This document shows positions 6,720 through 14,743 of a stretch of 15,692 nucleotides of DNA, piece after piece. The notes beneath the pieces were generated by a model, which was not told the DNA's origin, searched no databases, and saw only the letters and a program-made list of their open reading frames with translations. Made by a program: the position numbers and the translations under genes. The stretch covers positions 1 to 15,692 of the forward strand of contig JBKHBT010000078.1 of NCBI GenBank assembly GCA_046542255.1. Reading direction: 5' to 3'. Every line of letters starts with the position of its first letter. Position 1 is the stretch's first letter. Source of the DNA: JBKHBT01 sp046542255. Lineage in GTDB: Bacteria > UBP14 > UBA6098 > JBKHBT01.

Positions 6720-6727
6720 ATAGTTAA

Positions 6728-7654
6728 TCAATCGACAATTGCGTGTTCAGGAAGGATGTATTTCTCGGGATTGGTTGGGTTGCCATTTATTCTAACTTCG
6801 TAATGGACATGCAATGCTGTCGCTCTTCCTGTTTTTCCGCAGGTACCGATTTGCTCGCCGCGCTTGACTCTCTGCCCACGGCGGACATCGATTCTGTCCA
6901 TATGTCCATAGCGTGTTTCATAGTATTTGTGGTTGATTCGAACGAGTTTGCCATAGCCATGATACCAGCCGGTGAAAGTAACCACACCATCTGCGGTGGC
7001 ATATATCGGCGTTCCGCGCGGCGCTACGATATCGATGCCCTCGTGAAGCTTCCTTTGGCCGGTGAATGGATCTGTTCTATATCCAAATACTGATGATATA
7101 TAGCCTTCCATAGGCTTTATAGATGGCGTACGGTCGAGAATGCTCTTGGATTTGGCTGCGCTACTACATATCTCGGAATACGATGAAAGATGAAATTCGG
7201 CCTGCATGAGAAGGCTATCGAGAGTATATGATAGCTTTTTGCCCTTCAATTCCACTATGCTCTTTGTCTTATAGTCATCATCAGAAAGACGAAGCTGCGG
7301 GCCACCGAAACCTATCACGCCGGAAGTATCCGAAACCGGCTCGAGGCCTTCCATAAGCCGGAAATTTCCCTCGAGACGAGCAAGAGCTTCCAGCTTTACA
7401 CGAGAAGAATCCAGTTTCTCGCCGATATTATCCAATTCGGCACGAAGTCGATTATTCTCCATGCGAACCTTCTCCATACGAGCAAACCGCGGAATTGAAA
7501 CAATATTATAGACAAAAAATCCAAGATTGATAAACAGAAAAATGCCGATAGAAATCAGCAATATGCGTATTCCTTTGCTATCGAAACCGACCTGTTTTAT
7601 CTCGCCACAGGATGGCACATACATCAAATTATGTTTTCTTGCCTTCTTATCCAT
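6728..7654 (-). CDS. Membrane-anchored M23 (LytM-type) peptidase
   Basis: The protein has 308 residues: a short cytosolic N-terminus, one membrane segment at about 30-52 (ILLISIGIFLFINLGFFVY), a coiled coil at about 58-98, then the M23 domain from about 182. GYRTDPFTGQRKLHEGID contains the zinc ligands His204 and Asp208; YGHM puts His251 in place; LHVHYEV gives His282 and His284. All catalytic positions of a LytM endopeptidase are present, so it should cleave peptidoglycan cross-links in the periplasm rather than act as an inactive EnvC/NlpD-like activator. The anchor plus coiled coil plus M23 order resembles MepM- and BacP-like cell-wall enzymes. The start has no ribosome binding site, but the promoter lies so close that the message would be leaderless. 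ATG 7624 (Met11) is an alternative start without a better site. Confidence 0.88.
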   Translation of the reverse strand: MDKKARKHNLMYVPSCGEIKQVGFDSKGIRILLISIGIFLFINLGFFVYNIVSIPRFARMEKVRMENNRLRAELDNIGEKLDSSRVKLEALARLEGNFRLMEGLEPVSDTSGVIGFGGPQLRLSDDDYKTKSIVELKGKKLSYTLDSLLMQAEFHLSSYSEICSSAAKSKSILDRTPSIKPMEGYISSVFGYRTDPFTGQRKLHEGIDIVAPRGTPIYATADGVVTFTGWYHGYGKLVRINHKYYETRYGHMDRIDVRRGQRVKRGEQIGTCGKTGRATALHVHYEVRINGNPTNPEKYILPEHAIVD

Positions 7655-7663
7655 AACTTTATA

Positions 7664-7692
7664 AATATAATAAACTTTGTTAACAATGTCAA
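7664..7692 (-). promoter_or_regulatory. Near-perfect promoter giving a leaderless or almost leaderless M23 transcript
   Basis: On the minus strand: TTGACA (7692-7687), 17 bp, TATATT (7669-7664). Only 9 bp separate the -10 from ATG 7654, so transcription would start about 2-3 nt before the start codon. This agrees with the absence of a Shine-Dalgarno sequence. Confidence 0.65.
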
Positions 7693-7767
7693 GAATAGAG
7701 TAGCTTAAAAATCGCTTAACAATTGACGGAAATGCTAATATTGTATATTATTCCTGCTTTCCAATTT

Positions 7768-7789
7768 AAACGCTCGCGCAAAAGCATTT
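7768..7789 (-). terminator. Weak hairpin downstream of guaA, possible end of the operon
   Basis: Read leftward, AAATGCT pairs with AGCGTTT around a TTTGCGCG loop (7 bp, one G-U), about 20 nt after the guaA stop and followed by TTTAAATT. The tail is short of Us, so it is only a candidate. Confidence 0.3.
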
Positions 7790-7810
7790 TTTAAACTAAT
7801 AAGATTTGAA

Positions 7811-9346
7811 TCATTCCCATTCGATAGTAGCAGGTGGTTTTGAAGAAACATCGTATGCGACGCGATTAATGCCGGGTACATTGTTGATTATCTCTGACGC
7901 ACATTCGCCAAGTATCTCGAAAGGGATTTGGCTGAAATCCGCGGTCATGCCATCTACGCTGGCAACGGCACGAAGCACGCAGGCATTGTCATAAGTGCGT
8001 TCATCGCCCATCACCCCGACAGTCTGGACAGGAAGTAGCACAGCGAAAGCCTGCCAGATCTCATCGTAAATATTATATTCATGGAGCTTTCTTATGAAGA
8101 TATCATCTGCTTTTTGAAGTATCTCGATTCTCTCATCTGTAATTGCGCCAAGAATCCGAACAGCCAAGCCCGGGCCGGGGAAAGGATGCCTGCCAAGAGC
8201 CTTATCCGGTAATTCGAGAGCCTTGCCCAAACGGCGAACCTCATCTTTGAATAGCTCGCGCAAAGGCTCGATTAGGCCAAAATTCAAACGCTCCGGCAAA
8301 CCGCCAACATTGTGATGGCTTTTTATCGATGCCGAAGGGCCCTTTACAGAAATCGATTCGATCACATCGGGGTATAATGTGCCCTGGGCAAGAAATGATG
8401 CGCCATTGTAGCGTTTCGCAACGGACTCGAATACTTCGATAAATGTATGCCCAATTATTTTCCGCTTCTTTTCAGGATCGATAACGCCCTTCAAACGGTC
8501 GAGAAAAATAAAGGATGCGTCCTCGAAAACCAATTCCCAACCGAAAGTGTCAAGAAATTGCTGCTGGACCTGCTCGGCTTCATTTAGCCTAAGTAAGCCA
8601 TTGTCCACAAAAATCGGGATGACATTCTTGCCTATGGCTTTATACAAAAGCGCCGTCATAACAGTGGAATCCACGCCGCCGGAATATGCTACTATAACCT
8701 TTGCATCGCCGACCTGCTCGCGTATCTCGCGAACCGAAGCTTCGGCGATATCCTCCGCCTTCCATTTGCGGCCTGCATTGCAGATGCCAAGGAAATTATC
8801 GATAATTACCGGGCCCATCTCGCTATGATGTACCTCGGGATGAAATTGCAATGCATAATAATGATGCTCTGTATCAGCCATTGCAGCAATCGGCAGATTA
8901 TTTGTCGATGCAATAGGCATAAATCCATCCGGCAAGCTATCGACATTATCGCCATGGCTCATCCAAACAACGGAATCTTTCGCAATTCCATCGAAAAGCG
9001 GATTTGCTTTCTCGACATGCATATCACGCCGCCCATATTCCCTGACCCTGGCGCGTGAAAGCTCGCCGCCAAATTCGAGAGCCATAAGCTGCATTCCATA
9101 GCAAATACCAAGCACCGGGACACCCAGCTCAAATACTTCGCTATCGAGCCTTGGGGCATCTTCGTCCATAACAGAGCTTGGGCCACCAGAAAGCACAATG
9201 CCGTTCAGGGTTTCATCATAAAAATCGGAAATTGGAGTATTATAAGGCAATATCTCTGCGAAAACTGACATTTCGCGCATTCGGCGTGCTATTAATTGAG
9301 TATATTGGGAACCAAAGTCAAGAATCGTTATTTTTTCATCGTACAT
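7811..9346 (-). CDS. guaA: GMP synthase (glutamine-hydrolysing)
   Basis: GuaA converts XMP to GMP with ATP and glutamine in the cytosol. The 511-residue length matches the family. The N-terminal class I amidotransferase has FGSQYTQLIARR at 11-22, the GICYGMQ nucleophile Cys82, and FHPEVHHSE with His169 and Glu171. The ATP-pyrophosphatase domain starts at about 195 with the P-loop AYSGGVDST at 220-228, and the C-terminus ends in the conserved PATIEWE. The reading frame is open for 39 more codons upstream, but those lie inside nadB. ATG 9346 is chosen because GGAGAGG precedes it by six bases, whereas ATG 9352 would abut that site. The start overlaps the end of nadB by 11 nt, so translation is probably coupled. 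It is the last gene of the leftward cluster. Confidence 0.96.
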   Translation of the reverse strand: MYDEKITILDFGSQYTQLIARRMREMSVFAEILPYNTPISDFYDETLNGIVLSGGPSSVMDEDAPRLDSEVFELGVPVLGICYGMQLMALEFGGELSRARVREYGRRDMHVEKANPLFDGIAKDSVVWMSHGDNVDSLPDGFMPIASTNNLPIAAMADTEHHYYALQFHPEVHHSEMGPVIIDNFLGICNAGRKWKAEDIAEASVREIREQVGDAKVIVAYSGGVDSTVMTALLYKAIGKNVIPIFVDNGLLRLNEAEQVQQQFLDTFGWELVFEDASFIFLDRLKGVIDPEKKRKIIGHTFIEVFESVAKRYNGASFLAQGTLYPDVIESISVKGPSASIKSHHNVGGLPERLNFGLIEPLRELFKDEVRRLGKALELPDKALGRHPFPGPGLAVRILGAITDERIEILQKADDIFIRKLHEYNIYDEIWQAFAVLLPVQTVGVMGDERTYDNACVLRAVASVDGMTADFSQIPFEILGECASEIINNVPGINRVAYDVSSKPPATIEWE

Positions 9347-11015
9347 GTTCATCCTCTCCGAATCTGCTGGATCTGAATAATGTATCAACCGGCTTTCCGG
9401 GCAATGACGATGGGTGGTCGCTATTGAAATGAAGGCCGCGGCTCTCGGTGCGCGACAATGCACTACGAATCACCAGCCAGCCGACATATGCCATATTGCG
9501 AAGCTCCAATACATTCCTTTTGACGGGATTGCTTTGATAAAAATCATTAACCTCGCTTACGATTAGCGAAATCCTTTCCAGGGCACGGCTCAGGCGAAGG
9601 TCACTGCGGACTATGCCGACATAATTCCACATCAGTTCGCGAAGCGATTTCTGATTATGCGAAATAATCACCCATTCCTCCTGGTCGAATACCTCGCCTT
9701 CATCCCAATCTGCAATGGAAGGGAACAATTGCTTTGATTTGACAGCGGGATAATAATCGCCTTCTTTAATCTTCTTCTTTACATCTTTATAAGCAAAATG
9801 CGCAAAAACAGCGGCTTCCAGGAGTGAATTGGATGCCAAACGATTTGCACCATGAAGCCCGGAATACGCAACCTCTCCGATAGCATATAAGTCTTCGATA
9901 TTCGTCCTGCCATGTTCATCGACAAGAATCCCGCCGCAGCTATAGTGTGCCGCTGGCACCACCGGAATTCGGTCTTTTGTGATATCGATGCCTTTTCGCA
10001 GGCAAGTCTTGTAGATATTGGGAAATCGTCTTTTAATAAAATCTGAGTCTTTGTGAGTAATATCGAGATATACACATTCCTGGCCAGTTTTCTTAAGAAC
10101 GCTATCGATCGCCCTCGCAACAACATCGCGGGGCGCAAGCTCCATTTGCTCTGGCTCATAGTCCTTCATAAATCGATATCCATTTTCCAGCCGAAGAAGC
10201 CCACCTTCGCCGCGAACCGCCTCGGAAATTAGAAAGCTTTCTTTCTCGGTCTCGGTTAGGTCATAAAGCGTTGTTGGGTGGAATTGTATAAATTCCATAT
10301 TCGCCACAATAGCGCCGGCTCGATATCCCATAGCTATACCATCGCCAGTTGAAACTTCGGGATTTGTCGTATGTTTATATATATTGCCTGCTCCACCCGT
10401 TGCAATGACAGTAAAATTTGAAAATATCGTATAGACTTCTTCTGCTCGCTCATCGTAAACATAAGCGCCATAGCTCTTTATTGGCTCTTCAGAAGCAATT
10501 TTTTTGCCATTTATATGATGTTGAGTGAGAATATCGATAGCTACATTGTGTTCGAAAAGCTTTATGGTACTTTTCTTATCGATTTGTTTTAAGCCCATAT
10601 TTTCGAGAGATTTGCCAGTGGTATCTGCCACATGAAGCACCCTGTTTTCGGAATGGCCGCCTTCGCGAGTTAAATAGAGTGTTGTTGGGTCATCCTCGTC
10701 CCGGTCGAAATGTACGCCAAGCTCGATCATCTCCTCGGCTGCTTTTGGCCCAGCTTTGACGACTTTTTCAACTATCTCTTCTTTTGCCAATCCACCGCTG
10801 GCTTTGATAGTATCCTGAATATGCGATTGAATCGAAGTCTTACCCTCGAGGACAGCAGCAATTCCGCCCTGGGCGAGAGTCGTACATCCGATATCTGCCT
10901 TATCCTTTGTGATTATGACGACATCGCCGAGTTTTGCAGCTTTTCTTGCAAAAGTTAATCCAGCTAATCCGCTACCTATTACGAGAAAGTCGGTATAAAG
11001 TCTTCTCTTTTTCAT
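9336..11015 (-). CDS. nadB: L-aspartate oxidase
   Basis: NadB oxidises L-aspartate to iminoaspartate with FAD, the first step of de novo NAD synthesis; quinolinate synthase (nadA) then acts but is not in this window. The 559-residue protein has the FAD-binding DFLVIGSGLAGLTFARKAA at 9-27, the TTLAQGGIAA loop, REGGHSENRVLHVADTTGK of the active site, HYSCGGILVDEHGRT, and GLHGANRLASNSLLEAAVFA for FAD and substrate. The C-terminal helical domain is complete. The length is slightly above the usual 500-540. GAG six bases upstream is a weak binding site. Succinate dehydrogenase flavoproteins are related, but the GGHSENRVLH and HGANRLASNSL sequences fit NadB. The 34-nt gap to the PHP gene and the 11-nt overlap with guaA point to one operon. 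Confidence 0.95.
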   Translation of the reverse strand: MKKRRLYTDFLVIGSGLAGLTFARKAAKLGDVVIITKDKADIGCTTLAQGGIAAVLEGKTSIQSHIQDTIKASGGLAKEEIVEKVVKAGPKAAEEMIELGVHFDRDEDDPTTLYLTREGGHSENRVLHVADTTGKSLENMGLKQIDKKSTIKLFEHNVAIDILTQHHINGKKIASEEPIKSYGAYVYDERAEEVYTIFSNFTVIATGGAGNIYKHTTNPEVSTGDGIAMGYRAGAIVANMEFIQFHPTTLYDLTETEKESFLISEAVRGEGGLLRLENGYRFMKDYEPEQMELAPRDVVARAIDSVLKKTGQECVYLDITHKDSDFIKRRFPNIYKTCLRKGIDITKDRIPVVPAAHYSCGGILVDEHGRTNIEDLYAIGEVAYSGLHGANRLASNSLLEAAVFAHFAYKDVKKKIKEGDYYPAVKSKQLFPSIADWDEGEVFDQEEWVIISHNQKSLRELMWNYVGIVRSDLRLSRALERISLIVSEVNDFYQSNPVKRNVLELRNMAYVGWLVIRSALSRTESRGLHFNSDHPSSLPGKPVDTLFRSSRFGEDEHVR

Positions 11016-11049
11016 AATGAACTCATTTCACATCTAAAATTAAATGTAT

Positions 11050-11910
11050 CTATTTTTCAGCGAAAGTTTTTGCAGATTCTCCGAAATTCTCTCTATGACG
11101 TTTCTTCAGAGCCTCTAGATGAGGATATTTCACCTTGAAAATCCCCAGCAAATTCTTATCGGAATGCTCGCCGTGAAAATCTGAGCCTCCAGTGATGACA
11201 AGTCCATTTTGATTGGCAAAATTGCGATATTTATCCTGTTGAGAAGGGCTATGAGTGGGATACAAAGCCTCTATACCATCGAGGCCAGCATCGAGCATCC
11301 AGCGCATCCAATTATCCACTCCTTTGCCGGTCGCTCCTGGATGAGCCAGGACAGCAAGCCCGCCGGCATTATGGATAATCTCGATAATCTCTCTTGGGTC
11401 GGGTGCCCATTTTTCTATAAAAGCTGGCTTATCATCGCCAAGGTATCTCCCAAAGGCCTCGCCAAGCGATTTCACATAGCCTTTTTCCTTGAGATACATC
11501 GCAATATGCGGGCGGCCGAGGCTATGAATTGCATTTTTGCTAAATTCAGATTTACAATCGACATCCAGCCCCATTTCACTGAGTTTGTCGCATATCTTGA
11601 GAAGCCGCTCAAATCTTGCTTTGCGAACCTTGCGGAGCACATCGCGAAGCTCGGTATTCATAGGATTTACATAATATCCCAAAATATGAAGCTTGCCTTT
11701 ACAGGCATTTGTCGAGCACTCGATGCCGCGAATGATCTCCATATTGTATTTTCTACTTGCTTTTCTGGCCTCTGGAAGACCACCCCATGTGTCGTGGTCG
11801 GTTATAGCTATGGCAGAGAGGCCGGCGTGATGAGCATTCGTAACAATATCGGCGGGCGAAAGGGTGCCATCGGAATAAGTAGTATGAATATGGAGATCGA
11901 TATATTTCAT
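11050..11910 (-). CDS. PHP-domain phosphoesterase (nucleoside 3',5'-bisphosphate phosphatase-like, TrpH/YciV group)
   Basis: A 286-residue protein made almost entirely of one PHP domain. Metal-binding motifs are HIHTTYSDG (His7, His9, Asp14), AITDHDTW (Asp38, His39), GIECS (Glu64), LHILGYY (His75), LAHPG and GGSDFHGEH near 240. This is the full trinuclear set of the YciV/TrpH (RNase AM) group, whose studied members remove the 3' phosphate of nucleoside bisphosphates and trim RNA 5' ends. Substrate assignment here rests on family resemblance only; histidinol phosphatase is less likely given the order and length. The start codon lies one base after the stop of the upstream cyclodeaminase gene (TGA-T-ATG), with only a weak GGAA, so it is probably translated by reinitiation. 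Confidence 0.82.
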   Translation of the reverse strand: MKYIDLHIHTTYSDGTLSPADIVTNAHHAGLSAIAITDHDTWGGLPEARKASRKYNMEIIRGIECSTNACKGKLHILGYYVNPMNTELRDVLRKVRKARFERLLKICDKLSEMGLDVDCKSEFSKNAIHSLGRPHIAMYLKEKGYVKSLGEAFGRYLGDDKPAFIEKWAPDPREIIEIIHNAGGLAVLAHPGATGKGVDNWMRWMLDAGLDGIEALYPTHSPSQQDKYRNFANQNGLVITGGSDFHGEHSDKNLLGIFKVKYPHLEALKKRHRENFGESAKTFAEK

Positions 11911-11911
11911 A

Positions 11912-12544
11912 TCATTCCGTAATTCGTCGCTTCACGATAGTCATAGTCTTATTATGCAAATCATCCAAATCGGCGAGTGCTTTCTCGGAACGCTTCTTGA
12001 CATCATCCACAAATGCCCTGTCTTCCAAAGACTCAATATTGATAAGAACATTAAGATAGGCTGAATCCGCAGTGCTTTTTGCCAGAGAAGCAGCAACTCC
12101 GGCATCCGAAATAGCATGTTTATTACCGATCTCGGCAATTACATGCGTAAGCTCCATCACCTGATGAGCATGTTCCATTGTGCGGAGCGGTGCACATGTG
12201 GCTTTTACCAATGCTCTTTGTATCGCTTCATGGCGAACTGCTTTTTCATCATCATTATTCTTTGGTAGAGTATAGGCATCCATAACATCATTAAATGCCT
12301 CGATATCGTGGAATATAAGATGCATAAGTTCTTCGCGCTGCACTTCGGAAACTTTCAAAATCTCATCGATTTTGCCATTGTATTTCTCCGCCGATTTCTT
12401 GCCTTTTGAAAGATTGGCAACCATAGAAACCAAAGCAGCAGAAAGTGCGCCAGATAGTGCCGCGACACTTCCGCCACCGGGCGTATGGTCATTAGATGAA
12501 AGCTTATCGATAAATTCTTGAAGATTATAGTCTATAATATTCAT
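11912..12544 (-). CDS. Stand-alone formimidoyl-THF cyclodeaminase / methenyl-THF cyclohydrolase family protein
   Basis: This is a 210-residue all-helical protein of the FTCD_C (FchA) family. It carries TPGGGSVAALSGALSAALVSMV at 21-42, the acidic motif HDIEAFNDVM at 79-88, and EIGNKHAISDAGVAA at 147-161. The equivalent segments of the cyclodeaminase domain in the upstream ftcD are very similar (APGGGSIAAYAGALGAAL, DTDAFNDVM, QIGNKNSISDAGVGAL), so the two look like a tandem duplication. Members of this family either deaminate 5-formimino-THF to 5,10-methenyl-THF or hydrolyse methenyl-THF to 10-formyl-THF. Because the deaminase is already present next door, the hydrolase role is attractive, but this is inference. 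The gap to ftcD is 4 nt, and the AAGGA site lies inside the end of ftcD. Confidence 0.85.
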   Translation of the reverse strand: MNIIDYNLQEFIDKLSSNDHTPGGGSVAALSGALSAALVSMVANLSKGKKSAEKYNGKIDEILKVSEVQREELMHLIFHDIEAFNDVMDAYTLPKNNDDEKAVRHEAIQRALVKATCAPLRTMEHAHQVMELTHVIAEIGNKHAISDAGVAASLAKSTADSAYLNVLINIESLEDRAFVDDVKKRSEKALADLDDLHNKTMTIVKRRITE

Positions 12545-12548
12545 TTTT

Positions 12549-14387
12549 TTACATTTCCTTTATCTTTTCTTCGACGAGTTTTTCTGTCGCATCGCGAATT
12601 TTTCTGGACTGTTTTCTCATATAGTCGAGTTTCTCGGTCATCTCTTCTCTGAATTTATCATCTTTGATATTCGGAAGATTAATAAGCACATTCATCGCAG
12701 CGCCAACAACGCCAGCTTCGGCAGTCAATGCGCCAACGCCGGCATCGGATATCGAATTTTTATTGCCGATTTGGGCAATCTTATGGCAAAGCTCGACAGC
12801 ACGGAAACAAAGCTCGGCAGTGCGAAGCGGTACTCTGGTAGCATTCTTATAGCCTTCCTGGATTGCTTCATCCCTAGCGGCTTCTTCTTTCTTAGTAGAA
12901 TTCGGCATTCTCATCGCTTGCATCACATCATTGAATGCATCTGTATCTCGATCGACAGCATAGACAAGCTCATCCTTGATCTTTTGAGCTTCTTTGGCAT
13001 ATCCATGAATTTCATCATATACTTTATAGTAGCTATTTTTGGTAAGAGTAATATTTCCGACCATATTCCCAAGCGCTGCCCCCAATGCGCCGGCATAAGC
13101 AGCAATAGAGCCACCGCCCGGAGCGACAGATTCGCGTGATACTTCATCGGCGAAATCGGCCAGAGACATTTTGGCAAGCTCGCCCCAGTCATCCGGCATT
13201 CCGAGGACATCCTTTTCGAGTGCAAATTCAGAAACATCGCGAAGGCCAAGCGACTGGACAGCAGTCTCGACAATATCGCGCCATGGTATAGCAATCGAGC
13301 GATCCTGTTTTTGCAGGTAGTACAAGCCGGCCTGCAGAATAGCCTCGTAAGGTATAAGGCCAACAAGCTCAGAGCCTGTGATAATAACGCCGCGCTTATA
13401 TGCTTCTTCGCGAGCATATTCTACTACTTCGTGAATCGGTGTTTTCTTATAATTTGTGAAATTGATTGTGATCTGTGTTCTTTTATATTCATCAATATAC
13501 CAACCAACGGCCTTTGCATCACGATATTTGCCATGGAAACGTACCGCTTTTCCTTCCAGCTCTTTTTCATCGTATTCACGGCCCCAGAATTCGATTTCTT
13601 CTTTTAGGTCGAGGCCATGGGATTTCTTATAATGATCGGCCAATGCTTCCAGGTTCTTGCCCACATACTCGCAGTAACCACATGGGAAATGGCCTTTTCT
13701 GTATCGGACAATCCTCCCTTTGAAATAATAAGGGTCGGTATTGCCTTTTCTTTTGCTTCGGCCTTTATAACGGAGATTGAAAGCTATATCGAATGCATGT
13801 CTTTTATCCCGGCTATTGAGGTTAATATTATAAGCGATAAGAAATTCTCTTGCCGAAACAGCGGTTGCGCCAACCTTCGGTTTGAATTCGGCCGGGCCGT
13901 AATCGGGTTTCCAGTAGTCTTCTTTGAGCTTTTCTTCGAGCGCCTCATATTCGCCACTTCTGACCACAGCAAGATTCTTCCATTCCGGTTTCGTAGCGGC
14001 TTCTTCGTACATATATATAGGAATATCCAGCTCTTCGCCGATTCTTTTTCCGACTTTATGTGCGATTTTGGCCGTCTCTTCCATCGTGATATTGCTGACT
14101 GGCACAAATGGAACGACATCGGTAGCGCCCATTCTGGCATGTGCGCCCGAATGTTTGCTCATATCGATAAGCTCAGCCGCCTTCTTGACAGCCTGAAATG
14201 CTGCTTCCATTACTGGTTCCACTGGGCCAACGATTGTTACTACTGTGCGATTGGTATCTGCACCGGGATCGACATCCAGAAGCTTTACGCCGGATACTTT
14301 TTCGATCTCATCGGTGATCTGCTTGATTTTCTCAAGGTCCCTGCCTTCTGAAAAATTTGGTACACATTCAATAATTTGTTTAGCCAT
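12549..14387 (-). CDS. ftcD: Bifunctional glutamate formimidoyltransferase / formimidoyl-THF cyclodeaminase with an inserted zinc-finger-like segment
   Basis: This enzyme moves the formimino group of N-formiminoglutamate to tetrahydrofolate and then releases ammonia to give 5,10-methenyl-THF. The 612-residue length is about 70 more than mammalian FTCD (541). The N-terminal transferase has CVPNFSEGRD at 8-17, SGAHARMGATDVVPF at 80-94 (His83 catalytic), and AREFLIAYNINLNS. At about 212-288 there is an insertion, then the domain resumes at AKAVGWYIDEY. The cyclodeaminase domain runs from about 408 (APGGGSIAAYAG at 422-433; DTDAFNDVM; QIGNKNSISDAG). The ATG follows a G-run (CCGGGGGGTTT) instead of a normal AGGAGG, and AACC-GGGG-GGTT could fold around it. 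No hut genes are near. Formiminotransferases are known to replace 5-formyl-THF cycloligase in some bacteria, and the folate/purine context fits that. It leads the cluster. Confidence 0.92.
   Translation of the reverse strand: MAKQIIECVPNFSEGRDLEKIKQITDEIEKVSGVKLLDVDPGADTNRTVVTIVGPVEPVMEAAFQAVKKAAELIDMSKHSGAHARMGATDVVPFVPVSNITMEETAKIAHKVGKRIGEELDIPIYMYEEAATKPEWKNLAVVRSGEYEALEEKLKEDYWKPDYGPAEFKPKVGATAVSAREFLIAYNINLNSRDKRHAFDIAFNLRYKGRSKRKGNTDPYYFKGRIVRYRKGHFPCGYCEYVGKNLEALADHYKKSHGLDLKEEIEFWGREYDEKELEGKAVRFHGKYRDAKAVGWYIDEYKRTQITINFTNYKKTPIHEVVEYAREEAYKRGVIITGSELVGLIPYEAILQAGLYYLQKQDRSIAIPWRDIVETAVQSLGLRDVSEFALEKDVLGMPDDWGELAKMSLADFADEVSRESVAPGGGSIAAYAGALGAALGNMVGNITLTKNSYYKVYDEIHGYAKEAQKIKDELVYAVDRDTDAFNDVMQAMRMPNSTKKEEAARDEAIQEGYKNATRVPLRTAELCFRAVELCHKIAQIGNKNSISDAGVGALTAEAGVVGAAMNVLINLPNIKDDKFREEMTEKLDYMRKQSRKIRDATEKLVEEKIKEM
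13526..13754 (-). other. Inserted segment in FtcD with C-X2-C-X12-H-X4-H
   Basis: Residues about 212-288 have no counterpart in the mammalian enzyme, as far as I recall that sequence. They hold Cys236, Cys239, His252 and His257 (codons 13682-13617), spaced exactly as in a classical C2H2 zinc finger, within a charged, Lys/Arg/Glu-rich stretch. The frame is intact through the insertion. Metal binding is inferred from spacing. Confidence 0.6.
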
Positions 14388-14492
14388 AAACCCCCCGGTT
14401 GTTATGAGTTTTCAAATTTAATCGCCAAAAATAATAAATTTAAGCCATTTTGCATAGTACTTTTTTGATATTTTGCCCTTTTTGTTAATTTT

Positions 14493-14604
14493 CTCTTTTA
14501 AAGCCATATTGGTAACATATATATAATATTTAATAAATATAGCAAAAAGCTTTACTTGATGTTTTAGCCTGAAAAGTATGACAATGCGGAGCAGCGCATT
14601 GTCT
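14493..14604 (+). repeat. Dispersed hairpin repeat, copy B (tandem with C)
   Basis: This has the same layout as copy A, but with about 9 differences from copy C, including one inserted T (ACTTGATG). The 9-bp hairpin is intact (14580-14588 with 14595-14603) and the loop is GAGCAG instead of GAACAG. The change AAGGC to AAAGC weakens the upstream stems. The last bases (CTCT) are shared with the start of copy C, giving a 110-bp period. B is the most diverged copy, so the tandem pair is probably older than a single recent duplication of C. Confidence 0.85.
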
Positions 14605-14714
14605 CTTTTAAAGCCATATATATAGCATATATATAATACTTAATACATATAGCAAAAGGCTTTACTGATGTTTTAGCCTGAAAAGTATGACAATGCGGAA
14701 CAGCGCATTGTCTG
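14603..14714 (+). repeat. Dispersed hairpin repeat, copy C (tandem with B)
   Basis: 112 bp, nearly identical to copy A across 12 kb. From GCAAAAGGCTTTACTGATG to the 3' end the two are the same. Hairpin arms lie at 14689-14697 and 14704-14712, loop GAACAG. It contains a perfect TATAAT in the A/T stretch, like the other full copies. Confidence 0.85.
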
Positions 14715-14743
14715 TTAATTACGAATTACAATAATTCAAAATT

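Noticed and set aside
7723..7751. Rightward promoter TTGACG-17-TATTAT
   Set aside because: It points into the 3' end of guaA on the opposite strand with no reading frame ahead, in an A/T-rich gap where chance matches are common.
9347..9463. Longer start for guaA
   Set aside because: The extra 39 codons lie inside nadB and do not resemble GuaA; ATG 9346 has a well-spaced GGAGAGG and gives the standard length.
13617..14351. Long plus-strand open frame opposite ftcD (and similar ones opposite the PHP, hydrolase and aminotransferase genes)
   Set aside because: These are shadows of well-identified genes: no binding sites, no recognisable domains, composition typical of antisense frames.
14389..14400. 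AACC-GGGG-GGTT hairpin over the ftcD start region as a regulator
   Set aside because: Only 4 bp with a G tetraloop; noted in the ftcD entry, but too small to claim on its own.
14493..14714. CRISPR array
   Set aside because: Only two units with a 110-bp period and no short repeat-spacer pattern; the units are whole copies of a dispersed element.
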